A DNA stretch of 64,000 bases, taken from the NCBI GenBank assembly GCA_035582835.1, contig JAYKAV010000489.1:62001-126000 (forward strand). Direction: 5' to 3'. The translations under genes and the position numbers were made by a program. The notes beneath the pieces were generated by a model that saw only the letters and a program-made list of their open reading frames with translations, searched no databases and was not told the origin of the DNA. Numbering within the stretch: the stretch's first letter is position 1; every line of letters starts with the position of its first letter. This document shows positions 22,651 through 35,000 of this stretch, one piece after another. The DNA comes from Phoebastria nigripes. Taxonomy: Eukaryota; Chordata; Aves; Procellariiformes; Diomedeidae.

Positions 22651-24329
22651 TGGATATCTGTTGTGAGTGAAACGCTGTGTTGCCCTTGCTTCTCAGGAAA
22701 ACAATGAATGACAAAATGAACGTTTCTTAATGACATTTTAATTTGAATTGGATGGAAATTACTAATGAGATTCTGACTGTAATCTTTTCAAGGCATGCAC
22801 ATTATGTGAAAGAAACAAAGAAGAAAGAAAACCAGTGTCTTTTTCAAGATTTTTTTAAAAATAAAATCTCTTGACTGTTTCTAATAAGACCAGCTGTGAG
22901 CAGGAGTCACTGGAAAAAGAAAGGATGTGAAGCTGAAATGAAACAGTGTTTAGGATCACATTCGTCACTTCCTCGGGTTCTGATCTTGTATTTCAATTCG
23001 TTGCTTGGCTTTGTCTGATTCATAGGGATGACCTTGTTCTTCACTTTGGGCTTATTACAGCAGTGAATCTGGTGACTGTGAGCTGTTAAGAGTTTTCTCT
23101 TGTAGAAAATGAGAGACTCTCTGCACCTTGATAGTGTTAGGATAAGATTCAAGGTGATAAGGAGCCCAGGCTGGAAGAAATGTCTCATCAATTCCTTCTC
23201 TTTGGATACGGGATCATGGTGTCAGTCTAAGCATCGGGAGTTTGGGAAAATCCCTGCCGCATTGTAAGGAATTCTACAGGAGTAAAAAAAGTCCCCTGTC
23301 TAAACTGTGCTGAAATAATCCCAAGAGCATTGCACACCTCACGCTAACCATAGTTGAAAACAAAATTTCTCTGTACCTCTCCCACTCTGAAAATATAGAG
23401 TGATCTCTAGATCTGATCGTATTTTCCTATGAGAGGCAGTATAGCACGGAAAGACAAAATGCAATGAGAAAGCCTTGCTAAAAATCGTGTCATTTAAAAA
23501 GTACAGGGATACCTCACTCTTCCTGCTCTCCTAAATTTTTACATTCCCCAAATCATGACGCTTCGCAAATTGACTGTTCTGTACAGATCAAAGTTTCCAT
23601 TTATTTCCTTAGTCATCCTCCTTTGCCTTACTTCTCAGCTTAATATTTTGTAACTTTTATTCCTGATAAGAAAGACCACCTTCCTCTCCTCTTACAGCTG
23701 CATGAGAGATGCCTGCCATGTGATTTACTGCCGAGTTGGGGGAACGATTTGTATCGGAAGGTCCCTCCATTCAGCTGTAATTTAGAGCCATTTCTTAAAT
23801 TCCCCAGAAATTTAAGTTCTGTGAGCTTCCCCTGCTTTGTACCCAGCCCAGAAAATAAATATGCATCATCTTCAGAATAGATTCCGATCAACATATGGGC
23901 AAAAGTGAAGAGAGTGATTGGAAATTGAAAGCGGCTATTTGCCATATATCAAGAAGGTATTTAGGATATATTGTCTTTCCTTATGGGATGTGAAGGGAGC
24001 TACAGGCAAAGCTCACGTATGGAGCACTCTCACCGGAAGGAACAGATTATCAGAGGAAAAAATCCTTTAGACAATGCCTAAGATGGAGCAGCCCGAACAT
24101 ATTTTGTTCTGTTAGGACTTTATAACCCCAGTGAACTATAATCTTACCCTTTCTTTCCTGTTTTTCCCTCTCCCCACATTCGCCTCTGAGACTAGCAGCA
24201 CTGAGATATTTGTCTCCTCTGAAGAAAGGAGAAGAGGAAAAGAAGAAGAAGGGGGGAAAAAAAACAAAAAAGGGATAAGGCCCAATTTTCATTACCCTGA
24301 TAGTTCACACAAATCACACTATGGGACTA
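22651..24329. other. Plain non-coding sequence
   Basis: No gene or repeat family is recognised. A good acceptor at 23676-23698 (CCTCTCCTCTTACAG) opens a 60-codon frame to a stop at about 23879, and the opposite strand is also open for about 100 codons over 23640-23945. This shared lack of stops is notable but has no domain signal. Confidence 0.4.
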
Positions 24330-24376
24330 GCTGTCATATACTCCCACTCGGAGGAGTCTGTACAGTATATGACAGC
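24330..24376. other. Perfect 13-bp stem with 21-nt loop
   Basis: GCTGTCATATACT (24330-24342) is the exact reverse complement of AGTATATGACAGC (24364-24376). Inside the loop, ACTCC and GGAGT could pair as an alternative. A second small hairpin, TCCAGT / ACTGGA, follows within 30 bases. The stem is too short and the flanks unpaired for a typical microRNA precursor. Confidence 0.6.
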
Positions 24377-24419
24377 CAAAAGGCAAAATCCAGTACAAAC
24401 TGGATCCAGCTAAAAAACT

Positions 24420-27400
24420 AACAATTTCACAGTTAAAGATGAATCTGATTTTATTGTTTTGAGTATATTTTTTATCTTGCTTAGGATTTCCCAGCATGAA
24501 ACACTTGTTTTTCTCCCTTCTTTTCATTTCTTTTAAGTTGCAGAGAAAGGGTGATTCTCAAATGAAGAGAAAACATCTCTCACTTCTCTGCAGTGATGCC
24601 TTCATCCTCTGCAGAGGAGGGGGTGATGTAGCTATAATCCAGGACAGAGTTTGACTGAGTCAGTTTCTAGAAAAATGGTTCTGGTTACATGAAAACAGGA
24701 GTTTTATTATGATGACTGTGCAGACAGCCACGAAGCAAACGTGTGGTTGAAGATGACTTGCAAAAGACTACCCTTTCATTTTTATTTTCGTTTGTTTGTT
24801 GTTTGAGGTTGGCCTTAGTTTGCTTCTTTATAATGAAAGCCTCTAAGGCTTTTCTGTTTGTATGTTTGTTTTATATTTTAAAAAAATGTATATTGCTTGT
24901 GTCTTGAAAATATCAGAAATACGAAGTTACCTTTCCTGTGTTTTCCTGGAAGACAGCTTGTATTTGCCAGAGATACTGTGTGCTCTAGAATCTTAACTGA
25001 AGAGACAAGTGAATTTTTAAGAAAAGTTGTTTATGTCTGATAAGTTAATATTAATAGTGTTAAGTATTGGGGAAAAAAAAAACCCAAAAGCCAGAGGACG
25101 CTAAATGGTTTGTTGCCAAATTCCTTTCCTTCTCAAGTTCTTCCAGCCTTTTGTGTCACTTGATGTCACTGTTTCAGTGGCAGTCAGTGAAGTCTGCTAA
25201 TGACACCTGCTTGTGGCAGGAGAAAACATCGCACAGTAGAGGTCAAGGTGAGGGAGCTCTCTGCTAATACCTGTTGGTGAGCAAAGAAAACTTCTGAGTA
25301 GTTTATGCTTCATTTGCACTTCAGTCAAACGTCATTTGGAGCATTTGTGCTTCAAGTTGTGCTGAGCTTTGTACTTTACACCAGCACTTTTCCTGTGGAA
25401 AATGTCAGAACAAAAAAAAATACAAAATATGTCTGTTATGAGTAGTCATCCCAACCTAGACTGCAGCCTAGGACCATGCGGTAAGGAAGCTTGAACAGAA
25501 ATAGATTTCTTCCTTATGCTCTCAAGGATTCTGTACAGAACATTACAGGTACCTTGTTCTTTTAAATATGTAGAAGAAACAGAGATATTTCTAACAGGGA
25601 CTTCATCTAAAACTGTATGGAACAGTGATCTGATAAAACGGTTCTGAGCAGCTAAAAATGCTTCTTTTGGCTTTCGTCTTTGTAACTGTGTGTGAAAGTG
25701 AAATAACGCCCAAGCCCTTGTGTGGTTCTCAGCAAAGGTGTACACTGTCCGCAGGAGGGTTTGCTGAAGGGTGAGCTTGTGGCGGTGTCCCTGGGGCTGC
25801 GTGCGTGTGCCTGGGGCGCTTGAGGGGATGGGCATTCACCTGCCGACTGCTCTTCCGCAAGTAAGCGATGTGTTTCTGGGATGGCATGGAAGGGAGCAAC
25901 CACCAGACTGGCCAGTTCTGGGTGTAAGTGGGGAAACAACACTCCCTGATGCTGATATCAATCTGTAAAGCTGCAGCTTTTGTGTGACTCTTAAACATAG
26001 TATTGATTATATATATGGAATGTAATATAATAACAATCTTAGCTTTTAAACATATTTTTCTTTGTACAGTTTTCCTTCAGTGGGAGATTTTTTTTTTTTT
26101 CTTCATCTGAGAGACTATAAAGCTAGATAAAATTATTGAGATTTCTCTGCTGTAGTCTCATTAAGATACCAGAGCAGCTGGCGATGAAATGAACTCACTG
26201 TTTTGGAAAAGCTCTTTGCTTTTTCATCCTGATGTGTCTTGCTGTGTCTCTGAGACTTGTCCTTGGCTCCTTGTTTAAATCTGGGGCTTCCAACCCACCA
26301 ACCTGTCCTTTATTGCATGTATACAGCCTGCCCAGGAGGGTTGGGTTTGTAGATTTGAAATTGAGCCTTCAAAGTAGTGTTGGGTAAGCTCAGGTGAGGC
26401 TGTCATTACTTCTTCCACCACTATTTCCAGTTGCAGCTCTTGGGAGTGCCTCAGACTTGAGTTTGGCTGTGCAAGCAGTAAGAAGAGTAGTTTTACAATT
26501 CTGATTTTATCCTGACTGATATGCTTAAAAAGATCGAGAAAAGATAATGAAAGTGAGAAAGGATGAGTGATTCCAGATCACGTCTTGCTAAGAATTAATT
26601 TGCTACAATTGCTGAATTAATGTAATCAGTAACCAGCATCTGTAACAGAAAACATCCAGAGGGATTAGGTCAGTAGTGAACAGTGTTCTTATGCGAGGAA
26701 CCCTTTTGTAAAGGAGGACTTTATTAAAACCTCTACATTAATTGTCAGGGAGTGAATTAGTTTGGGATTCCTCTGTAAAAACGAATATCGGCAGTATCGC
26801 AGAGGTAGCTCTCTCTGGCCCTTTACTTAGGGATTATGATTATTTAAGATTTCAGGCATTTAGTAGGGTGTGTCCTTGTTATACCACACTGTGACTTTTG
26901 GCTAACTATGTATATTAAAAGTAATTGTTATTAGTGGGAACAGTGTCAGTAGTATACTTCTAATATGTGAAGGTGTACTGTGACCTGAGGGCTCCCTGTA
27001 AAGGGAGAATGTTGTGAAATATTGCATCCTGGCTACATTTTCTTTTTCCTCCAGGAATCTCCATGCATCTTTAGACAGTGGTGCTGCTTGTAGAAAAAAA
27101 CCTCTTGCTTTCAGAGGCAGTAAATGCTAAACAGACCAACTGGTGATCCAGCCTCTTTCTCCCCTGAGCCTTTCCAGGGGAAATTTTCTGTGAATGACTT
27201 TAGCAGAACCTCTTGAAGAGTCATGAAATACACAGCGATGAGATCACAAGGACTCTATTTAATAGGATTTCTTTTTTGGGGTCCCAAGAGCAACATCATG
27301 CCAATAATTCACCACTGCAGCTCCCTTTCTGTTTCTTAACAGCACTAAAGAACCCTAAACAGCTTCCTTCTGAAAAAAGCATGCCTGCAGTTCAAGGGCC

Positions 27401-29960
27401 TGATCCAAAATGCACAGCAGTCAGTAAACACTAATTTAAGTAATCTTTATACAAATCTGATACCAAACCTGTTTGACACCAGTAGGTCTCAGATTTGTGT
27501 CTGGCTCAGGTTTCAGTGTGTTTCACCCTTGGCAATTAGAAAACAGAAACAAAACAAAAAAACTCAAACCCGGAGAGCAGCAAGGAGAATGATTATTTTG
27601 AAGGATGGACTTGGGCCAGACCAGGAAATGTTGAATTATCCCATCAAATTTATTAAAGTAAACATATTTGTAAATACAGTCATACTCAGCTCTGGCTTTG
27701 CATAGAGAATTCACATAGTAAATGGGGAAAATAGAACCATTGTCCAAAATAGAAAACATTTCCTGAACTCACTTAACTTTTCTTTCTGGGGGAGAAATAA
27801 AATCTAGGGGAGAGGTAGGCTTTGTAGCCAGATCTTGCAGATCATTTGAAGGGGATGTGAATAAGGCAAGTGTTTTCCAGATTCCAGACCTGAGGAAGGA
27901 CCTGTCCTGAGGGGTTGATGGTTGGAGCATTTCAGCTGGANTCTGCAGCAGTCTCTCCCAAGTCCTCAATATAAATGAGATACTTCCTATAGCTCTCAGG
28001 TCTTTGAATCACACCCAAATGAGAATGTGATCTTTCTCAGGGGACCTTGCTACGTGTCTGTGTTGTAGGTGGATTTACTAGGTAAAATAGGTCCTTCAGC
28101 CATGAGTTTTTATTGTGAATTTGAGGCAAGTAATTGGGAAAAGTGAGGTAAAGTGCTTTTTTGACACAGTTCTGCCTTTTCTACTCCTAAGCGTGAATCA
28201 GAAAGTGCAAAACTCAAAGAACATTTTTTGTAGCATTTGAGTATCAGAGGATGATCTCATTTGAAGTCTTGTTCTCNTAGCACTGGTATTTGGGAGGGCA
28301 GGCCGAAGCAGTGGGAATTAAATCTATGTAGTGATTTTTGGATGCCTGAGCTACCAGACTATTACACTAAGTATAACTGGTGAATGGGATGGCACTTATC
28401 TTTCACTGCCGAGAGTCGTTGTCCTTTAGCAACCCCCCGAAGCCTCAGTCTTGTCTGTCATCTCTTCAGACAGATCATAGACATCTCCCCCAATCCATTC
28501 TTCTCTTAAAGGGGATGTTAAGCAGGAACACGGGATTAAAGAAAGTGAAGTTTGCTTGCAGCTGCTATGTCCTGTCTGTTCCACTTAGCATCAGTGGTAT
28601 TAAATGCCTTCTTTTGGGTGTCAGGTTCTGTATGTGCGTAGCACCAAATTGGCAGCACAATCCAATGCGCTGATCGCTCTCCCTTCGCTGATTGGTTCCA
28701 CCTTTGTATCTGTTTCCTACCCCACTGACTAGTGTCAGCAGCCTATTTGATGTTGAATGAATTAGCACCGAAGAAATAACTGATAAAAAATACACATTAC
28801 CACCAAGCGAACTACAAAGAAGGAATTGGCTTCCTGAAGTTAGCGTTCAGTAAGCATCTGGGAACTCTCAGTGTCTAGGAACAGACTACACTTTGCCACA
28901 AATATTTTAGCTTGATTAAAAATTTCTCCCAAAGGAAAGAAGCGGTTCCAACACACAAATAGTATTTTGTGCTGAGGCACTCGAAATAAAGGTTTTCCAT
29001 CATGTAAGTGTGGAGTTTGACACTACACACGGAAGTTGTCTTTCTTTCAGAATGGGCATTGCGTACTTGTTACAGTTTTTATGTGTCTAAGTATGAAATT
29101 TCCTCCAAGTACGTGGATGTTGACAGGGCAGAGAATACACATGTCCCAAGCTAATCTTTGGAGAGAAACATGCAAATAAAAGCAGTGATAATAATGAGAA
29201 TGGGCAGCTCATGTCCATGAGCTTTTTGGGAACCAACACAATCCTGGCTGCTGTGGTGGACTAAAGCCAGAGAAATCTCTCTTTTTTGGGGTCATTTGTG
29301 GAACATCCTGAGTATAGTTTTCAAAGCAAAGGAACTTTCTGGGAAATCTTTCATAAGTGTTTTCATCTGTAATGTGATGTCAAACTGCTGCAGAGACTGT
29401 CTCTGGTATTCGGTACTGGTCCTGTGTACATTTTTTTGTGTTAAAGCCTTTTGTTCATTTCTCACCCCTAACTTGAGTGAAATTATCTCATTAGGGAATT
29501 CAGTCTGCTCCTGTGCCTGAGACAGAGCTCAAAGGGGTCTTGCACAAACAGGTATGTGGCACCTCTGTAGAAGAGTTCCCTTACCTCTAGGGGGAAAAAA
29601 CAACTCTCAGAATCTTGATGGCTATTTTGCTTGGTTTCAGATATGTAATCCTCAGTTCTAAGAATTCCCAGGAACATCCCCTCCTGCCAGGCCACCAAAC
29701 AATGCTGTTAGCTCTGGATACGTTGGAATCTATGGCAGATAAAAGTGAAAGTTTTTGCTGGAGAAGATAAACTTGATATACTTGAAATATTTCCTTAAAA
29801 CCAATATATCCCTCTTCCCAATATGTGAGCCCTGGGTTAAGGTGTCTTGTAGCATGGATTCTTCCATGAACAGAGCACTACGTTTTTTGCTGCTGCTGTG
29901 TTAAAAACCCTCAACCTTGTCTTACCGATATCTTTATCAAATTCTTGTTGAAACATGTTT

Positions 29961-29963
<3 letters not shown>
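24420..29963. other. Plain non-coding sequence
   Basis: No gene is recognised. Around 25446-25835 both strands show overlapping long frames over a modestly GC-rich stretch, with no domain or splice support. A short scrap at about 27398 (AGGGCCTGATCCAAAATGCA) resembles an old sauropsid repeat end. T-runs and A-runs occur at about 26089 and 25071. Confidence 0.45.

Positions 29964-29992
<29 letters not shown>
29964..29992. repeat. A-run followed by (CA)n
   Basis: Seventeen A, then six CA units. This is a simple compound microsatellite; no retroposon body is seen upstream. Confidence 0.85.
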
Positions 29993-30189
29993 ACCCAGCA
30001 GTGAAAGCTCTAACTTAACGCCTCATGTTCTTCTCAGATTTCCAAAGCACTGAGGCCTTGAGAATATGTTTCCAATATCCTCTCATCTCTCTCTGTTAGT
30101 GTTTTACTCAGCTCCATGCTGTGGAGGTCCTGACCCCTGCAATCTCCAGGGGAAGGGGGCGGGAAGGGGGGTCAGGCCATGTTAGAAAG

Positions 30190-30440
30190 CTGCAGGCCAC
30201 AGCCGGTGAAATAAGCCCGGTTTCCTCAACTCCTTTAATACATTTAACCTGGAAGAGGCCGTTGCCGGCCAAAGATTAGATTACCAATGTTGGCATGTTT
30301 GGCCTAACAAATGGCAAATGGATGACGTGCCAGGCAACAGCTAATCACTGTTGACACAGATCTATTGCGAGGCCTTTTAGAGGAGGGGATAGTTCATGTC
30401 TGCAATGAAGTTTTGTCTTGACGACTGAAAAGAGAGTTGA
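30190..30440. promoter_or_regulatory. Possible conserved non-coding element
   Basis: A repeat-free stretch with dense short sites: GATTAGATTACC at about 30276, TGGCATGTTTGGCC, GATGACGTGCC at about 30322 (CRE-like half site), CAGCTAATCACTGTTGACAC at about 30339. Base composition is even and no frame is credible. Regulatory function is inferred from texture only. Confidence 0.35.
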
Positions 30441-30601
30441 GAAGGCCACCGGAATACCTGTCTCTTCGAATCTGAGGACTCCCAAACTGTGTGTCATTTT
30501 TTAAAGGTCTCACTGGCCCTCTCAGAGGACTATCTAAATGTCCCGGCCTCCTCCAGGCGATAGGACATGAGAGCTTGAACCTTTCTCATGGCAAACCTGC
30601 T

Positions 30602-30636
30602 CTGTGTGTGTGTATGTGTATCTATATATACATCTA
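30602..30636. repeat. Short (TG)n/(TA)n microsatellite
   Basis: An interrupted TG run passes into TATATA. It is short and imperfect. Confidence 0.7.
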
Positions 30637-30719
30637 TAGCTTGACTGTCACTAATTTCTGGGCAAAAAAGAAAATGAATCGTTTCTGCAGTGTTGATTTG
30701 AAAAGATAGTAGGGTCAAC

Positions 30720-31727
30720 CAGCCTTACTTGGAGAAATGTTTTTCTAAATGCCTTTCCACGGTCATGGCTTTAAAAGTGTTTTCTGGCTCCTTTTCTGTG
30801 ACGTGTCTCTTACAAGAGGGTAGAAGTGGGAGGTAATGACTGAGATGCAGCTGGTCTCTCTCGCTGAGCCAGGCTGCTTTGCAGTTCTTGAGCTTAATTT
30901 CAAATTGTCTGTTCTTTGGTTCCTCTAATGTCTAAAAGTCTGTGTTACATCTTTCTTTCGCATGCTGCTGAGTACTTTCACCTCTGCTCTTGGGTCACTG
31001 AAGAACAAAGGTAGTAATTCTTATTCCAGGTGCACCACATTTTGTGAGTTCTAGTTCCAGGTTTATGCTATTTTAATTTTTTTGGAGGGTGGAATTGATA
31101 AGGTCTTGGAAAGACTGTGGTGACAGAAAAAGATCTTCCTAAATGATATGTTATCATTACTATTAGTACTTTGCATCAGAATGTTCTTTACGTTATTTTG
31201 CTAAATCTTGGACTTTTTCAAACACTGCTGCGTGATACTGAGAGCTGCGCGTGTTACCTCCCGTTTTGCCTAGGTTACATTCATTTGGTACTGTTACACA
31301 GAAGTGCATTTTGCCCCTTTATAAATATTCTGATGAAACTCATCGAAGAAAGTAGCAGAGCCTGGTTCTTCATTCTGTTCTGTGATCTGCTTGCTCATAT
31401 TCTCTCTAGCTTTTTTGTTTCCACAATAATATTTTTCCCATAACTTTTGAGTTGTGTTTTGCACCATTCATTCTCTGAGTTTGCTTTTGAGCTTGCTTGG
31501 CTTCTAAACTTTCTTCTCCAGGGTAGCAGAGCACAGATACTTGGTGCTGTTAGAGTTTCCACACGTAGGTGTGAGGCTCTTTTTGCATTGCTTCCCATAA
31601 TGACCATGTGGTTTTTTTAATGGAGACTTGATGTGTGTACCCATCACTGGTACCTCTCCTCCTTTCTTATGTGGCCCAGCAAGAAAGATCCTTCTCTGAG
31701 TGTAATCAACCTGAATCTTGAAAGGAA
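30720..31727. other. Plain non-coding sequence
   Basis: No gene, RNA or repeat family is recognised. Open frames such as 31171-31443 are rich in leucine, isoleucine and phenylalanine, as expected of T-rich DNA by chance. Confidence 0.5.
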
Positions 31728-31800
31728 GAGTGGTCTAATAGGTAAAACTATCAGTCACAAGGTCTCAGTTCCATTCCATGACTATAGGACATGGAAGTAG
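31728..31800 (+). repeat. Possible tRNA-related SINE head
   Basis: GAGTGGTCTAATAGGTAAAA and then 'ggtctcagttccattccatg' resemble the tRNA-derived head of an old SINE of the MIR group, whose usual text is 'agtggtctagtggttagagc' and 'gggttctattcccag'. Only the head is visible. Confidence 0.35.
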
Positions 31801-32592
31801 TAGGTGATGGAAGGGGAGAGGAAGAGTACGTTAGCAAAGTGGAAGATGTAATGTGCTGAAGCTTGGCATCTAGTAAGCAGCAAACAGGCTGAGATTCAAC
31901 TAAGAGATCATACATTTTGTTTGCCTCATTGAACTGATGGCATTAGCTGCACAGCCTTTCTTTCTGCTTTCCTGTTAGTATTTAGAGCTCATATTCTTGA
32001 TGGCAGAATATCATTCTGGTACCTTTCTTAAGAAGGCATCTGTACAATTGTATTTGATGCTGTCAAGAGCCTGGTCGGCTGCCAGTCACTTTCTCTTCAG
32101 TGTCTGATTTCAGTTATAAGAATTTCTGTTGCAGATCAATCTTGTGCACCTAGATGCTTCAGATCTTCATAAACCTTGTCAGGCAAGGATGTATCATGTA
32201 TAATTTTTCCTTGGTCCAGAACTCAACTTACCTAGTTTTAGACATGTAACTTTTGTCAAGTCAGAGTGAACTGTCTGTATTTCCAATAGTGAAGAAAAAT
32301 AGGCTGTTCTCCAGGGAGTATTCATCCTATCTTGAAATGTAAGATGCGTGATTGAAATCAAGTAGCCGCCCTTTGGAAGTACCTGTTTTGTCTTTTGTAG
32401 ATAAAGGGAATCTAGGTGACTAATTTAGATCTGGAAAGCTATTAGTCATGGGAAATGAATCCCAACTTTTGAGAGGAAATCTGTGTTAGATGTTGAAGAT
32501 TGAGTACCTCTGGGAACAATGTAAGGTCTTCAGGTGCCTTCAATACCATTGCCAATGAAGTCCTGCTAAATCTACTACGCGCCGTAGCAGGA
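31801..32592. other. Plain non-coding sequence beside the CR1
   Basis: No gene or repeat is recognised. It ends at the tandem tail of the minus-strand CR1. I could not identify a clear target-site duplication at the two CR1 ends, which is usual for this family. Confidence 0.5.
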
Positions 32593-33450
32593 ATCATAGA
32601 ATCATAGAATAGTTTGGGTTGGAAGGGACCTTTAAAGGTCACCTAGTCCAACCCCCCTGCCAGGGGCAGGGACATCTTCAACCAGATCAGGTTGCTCAGA
32701 GCCTCATCCAACCTGACCTTGAATGTTTCCGGGGATGGGGCATCGACCACCTCTCTGGGCAACCTGTGCCAGTGTTTCACCACCCTCAGCATAAAAAATT
32801 TCTTCCTTATACCTAGTCTAAATCTACCCTCTTTTAGTTTAAAGCCATTCCCCCTTGTCCTGTCGCAACAGGCCCTGCTAAAAAGTTTGCCACCATCTTT
32901 CTTATAAGCCCCCTTTAAGTACTGAAAGGCTGCAATAAGGTCTCCCTGGAGCCTTCTCTTCTCCAGGCTGAACAACCCCAACTCTCTCAGCCTTTCTTCA
33001 CAGGAGAGGCGTTCCATCCCCCTGATCATTTTCGTGGCCTCCTCTGGACCCGCCCCAACAGGTCCGTGTCTTTCCTGTTGAGGGCTCCAGAGCTGGACNC
33101 AGTACTGTAGGGGGGGTCTCGGCAGAGCAGAGCAGAGGGGCAGAATCCCCTCCCTCGACCTGCTGGCCACGCTGCTTTGGATGCAGCCCAGGGTACGGTT
33201 GGCCTTCTGGGCTGCGAGCGCACATTGCCGGCTCACGTCCAGCTTTTCATCCACCAGTACCCCCAAGTCCTTCTGGGCAGGACTGCTCTCAATCCCTTCA
33301 TCCCCCAGCCTGTATCGATACTGGGGGTTGCCCCGACCCAGGTGCAGGACCTTGCACTTGGCCTTGTTGAACCTCATGAGGTTCACACGGGCCCACTTCT
33401 CCAGCTTGTCCAGGTCCCTCTGGATGGCATCCCGTCCCTCAAGCAGAGGG
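32593..33450 (-). mobile_element. CR1 LINE, 5'-truncated, young
   Basis: The plus strand starts with two copies of the reverse complement of ATTCTATG, then GTTTGGGTTGGAAGGGACCT, the hallmark of an avian CR1 3' end. The right end is inside the reverse-transcriptase region, near 33450, so the copy is severely 5'-truncated, as most CR1 copies are. Only a few substitutions from my memory of the family consensus are seen, so it is a relatively recent insertion. It lies antisense to any plus-strand transcript. Confidence 0.95.
32643..33386 (-). pseudogene. CR1 ORF2 C-terminal fragment (reverse transcriptase end)
   Basis: A 247-codon open frame carries CR1 ORF2 C-terminal signatures: [20 protein letters not shown] near its start, [57 protein letters not shown] and WHRLPREVVDAPSPETFKVR. 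The polymerase catalytic motifs lie upstream in intact elements and are absent, so it cannot be active. The middle stretch SPQQERHGPVGAGPEE is out of frame relative to the family: the shifted frame reads RKDTDLLGRVQRR there. The open frame therefore survives through two compensating deletions. An N at 33099 leaves one codon undefined. Confidence 0.92.
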
Positions 33451-34683
33451 CTAATGCTGTTTGAAATGACTGTTCTTCCTTCACATGTGTTCCCGGATTT
33501 TGGACAGTGGTGCGTTAGTGGAGAAAGCAGTGCTTTGCCTTGGCTTCTTTCCTCTTCCTGGCTATTGGGATGGCCAGTGCTTTATTACTCCTGTACTGAC
33601 AAGATGTATTTCTCTATTTAATTTCCAGCAGGGCTATCCAGTACCAAAAGGAGTGTGAGATTTGTCTTTCTGAACACAGTTACTTAGAGAAGAGCAGTGA
33701 GCATGGCTGCACACTGATGAGGCTCAGGCATTTGTGAGGCCTGATCTTTTTTTCGTAATTTATTTACATTCTGACTTTGGAGTATTGTTTTTATATCCAT
33801 ATCTGGTTTGGGGAATACTTTAACGTTTTGTTTATCTTTAGTAACTGGAGGAATTAATGAGTCTCTTTACCTTATAGACATGTGTGAGTGGGACAGATTT
33901 ATGTAAAGGACGAGTCTCTCTTGCCAAGGTGGGCTTGCCTTCATTCTTAGAATGGTGATGGACCTGCAGGAGGAAGAACGGGTGGGCAAGAAATTGTAGT
34001 TGTAGACATATTGTGGTTAATTTGCAGCATAGCCATTGAAATCAATAAATGTGCTTCTAATTTATACACAGGTGTAAGAGTACTACAAAATACAACCATG
34101 AAAGGTAATTTTGAGTTTGCATTCAAGTGTGTGCTTGTGTCTTTGGTTACATGTACTGGGCTTGTGTATCCTCAGTTTGGTTGTTATGTACGCCCCATGC
34201 TCCTGTGCATAGAAATGTGTGTAGTCATAGGCCCTGTTTCCTACCAAATTTAAAATGCTAACAATCCAAGTAAAAACAAGGGAGGGAAACAAAAAAAAAA
34301 AAGTGTGGGTTTTTTTTTTGCCAGGAGATATGTTTGCTGCTTTTGTTTTCTTCAGAAATGAAAAGAAAAATAACAGTGAGGAGGCAAAGGGAAGAGGGCA
34401 AATCTATGTGCAAGGAGGCTGGAGTTGGGAAAGACAGAGGCTGTATTGCTGTATAGCTCATAAAAGTCTCATCAACCTCTGTCTCAGATGCTGAAAGCTG
34501 TTCCTTGGTCATGCGTGCAAAGGCTATGAGATGGGGGCAGAGTACGACCTGGGGGAAGGAAGAAAAGAGAGCGAAGATGTTGAAGGGGGTGGGGAAGATG
34601 TGGAAAAAACAACACAGTTACAGGGCAAAGGAAGGGAGGATGGGTTAGTTTAATTAGGAGGGAACGTGAGAGAAAGCTTAAAC
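33451..34683. other. Plain non-coding sequence
   Basis: Nothing is recognised. There are short A- and T-runs at 34292-34318. A frame antisense to the CR1 extends into this part and is only a shadow. Confidence 0.5.
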
Positions 34684-34684
34684 A

Positions 34685-34713
34685 GCACACGCACACACAC
34701 GCGCGCGCACACC
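34685..34713. repeat. (CA)n/(CG)n microsatellite
   Basis: An alternating purine-pyrimidine run of CA, CG and CA units, 29 bases. Such runs can adopt Z-DNA; it sits just before the candidate regulatory element at 34790. Confidence 0.8.
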
Positions 34714-34789
34714 CTCTGCTCCACACCCTCACCCCCCAGAAGAAAAAAATTCATCGCACCGATTTTTTCATGGTCTGGCAGTCAAGTGA

Positions 34790-35000
34790 TAAAATTATCA
34801 GATGAGGGTCCCATTCTCCTTTCCCGCAGTCACTTTCGCCAAGTGCACCACGTCTGAAATAATGAAGCAGATTTGATTAAATTTTCGCTGGCTGAAGCAG
34901 CCACGCTAATTTGGAGATGGGCTTATTAGTTTAATGACCGATCCGAATAATCAGAATTCATTAGCATTAGTGCCACTATTGTCAGCTCAACATTAGCCCT
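34790..35000. promoter_or_regulatory. Candidate enhancer, dense homeodomain cores
   Basis: Between 34860 and 34969 there are eight ATTA/TAAT cores (at 34860, 34876, 34907, 34925, 34932, 34948, 34960 and 34966). About two would be expected at this base composition. The surrounding sequence is free of repeats and includes CTGAAGCAGCCACG and CACTATTGTCAGC (a SOX-like ATTGT). The texture strongly resembles the deeply conserved enhancers near developmental regulators. Conservation was not tested. Confidence 0.45.

Noticed and set aside
25446..25998. Overlapping minus-strand frames of 129, 96 and 89 codons
   Set aside because: Three frames open at once in a GC-richer stretch point to low stop density, not coding. 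None has a domain.
33181..33621. 146-codon plus-strand frame and a 95-codon one overlapping it
   Set aside because: They are antisense shadows of the CR1 reverse-transcriptase fragment; the minus strand carries the recognisable motifs.
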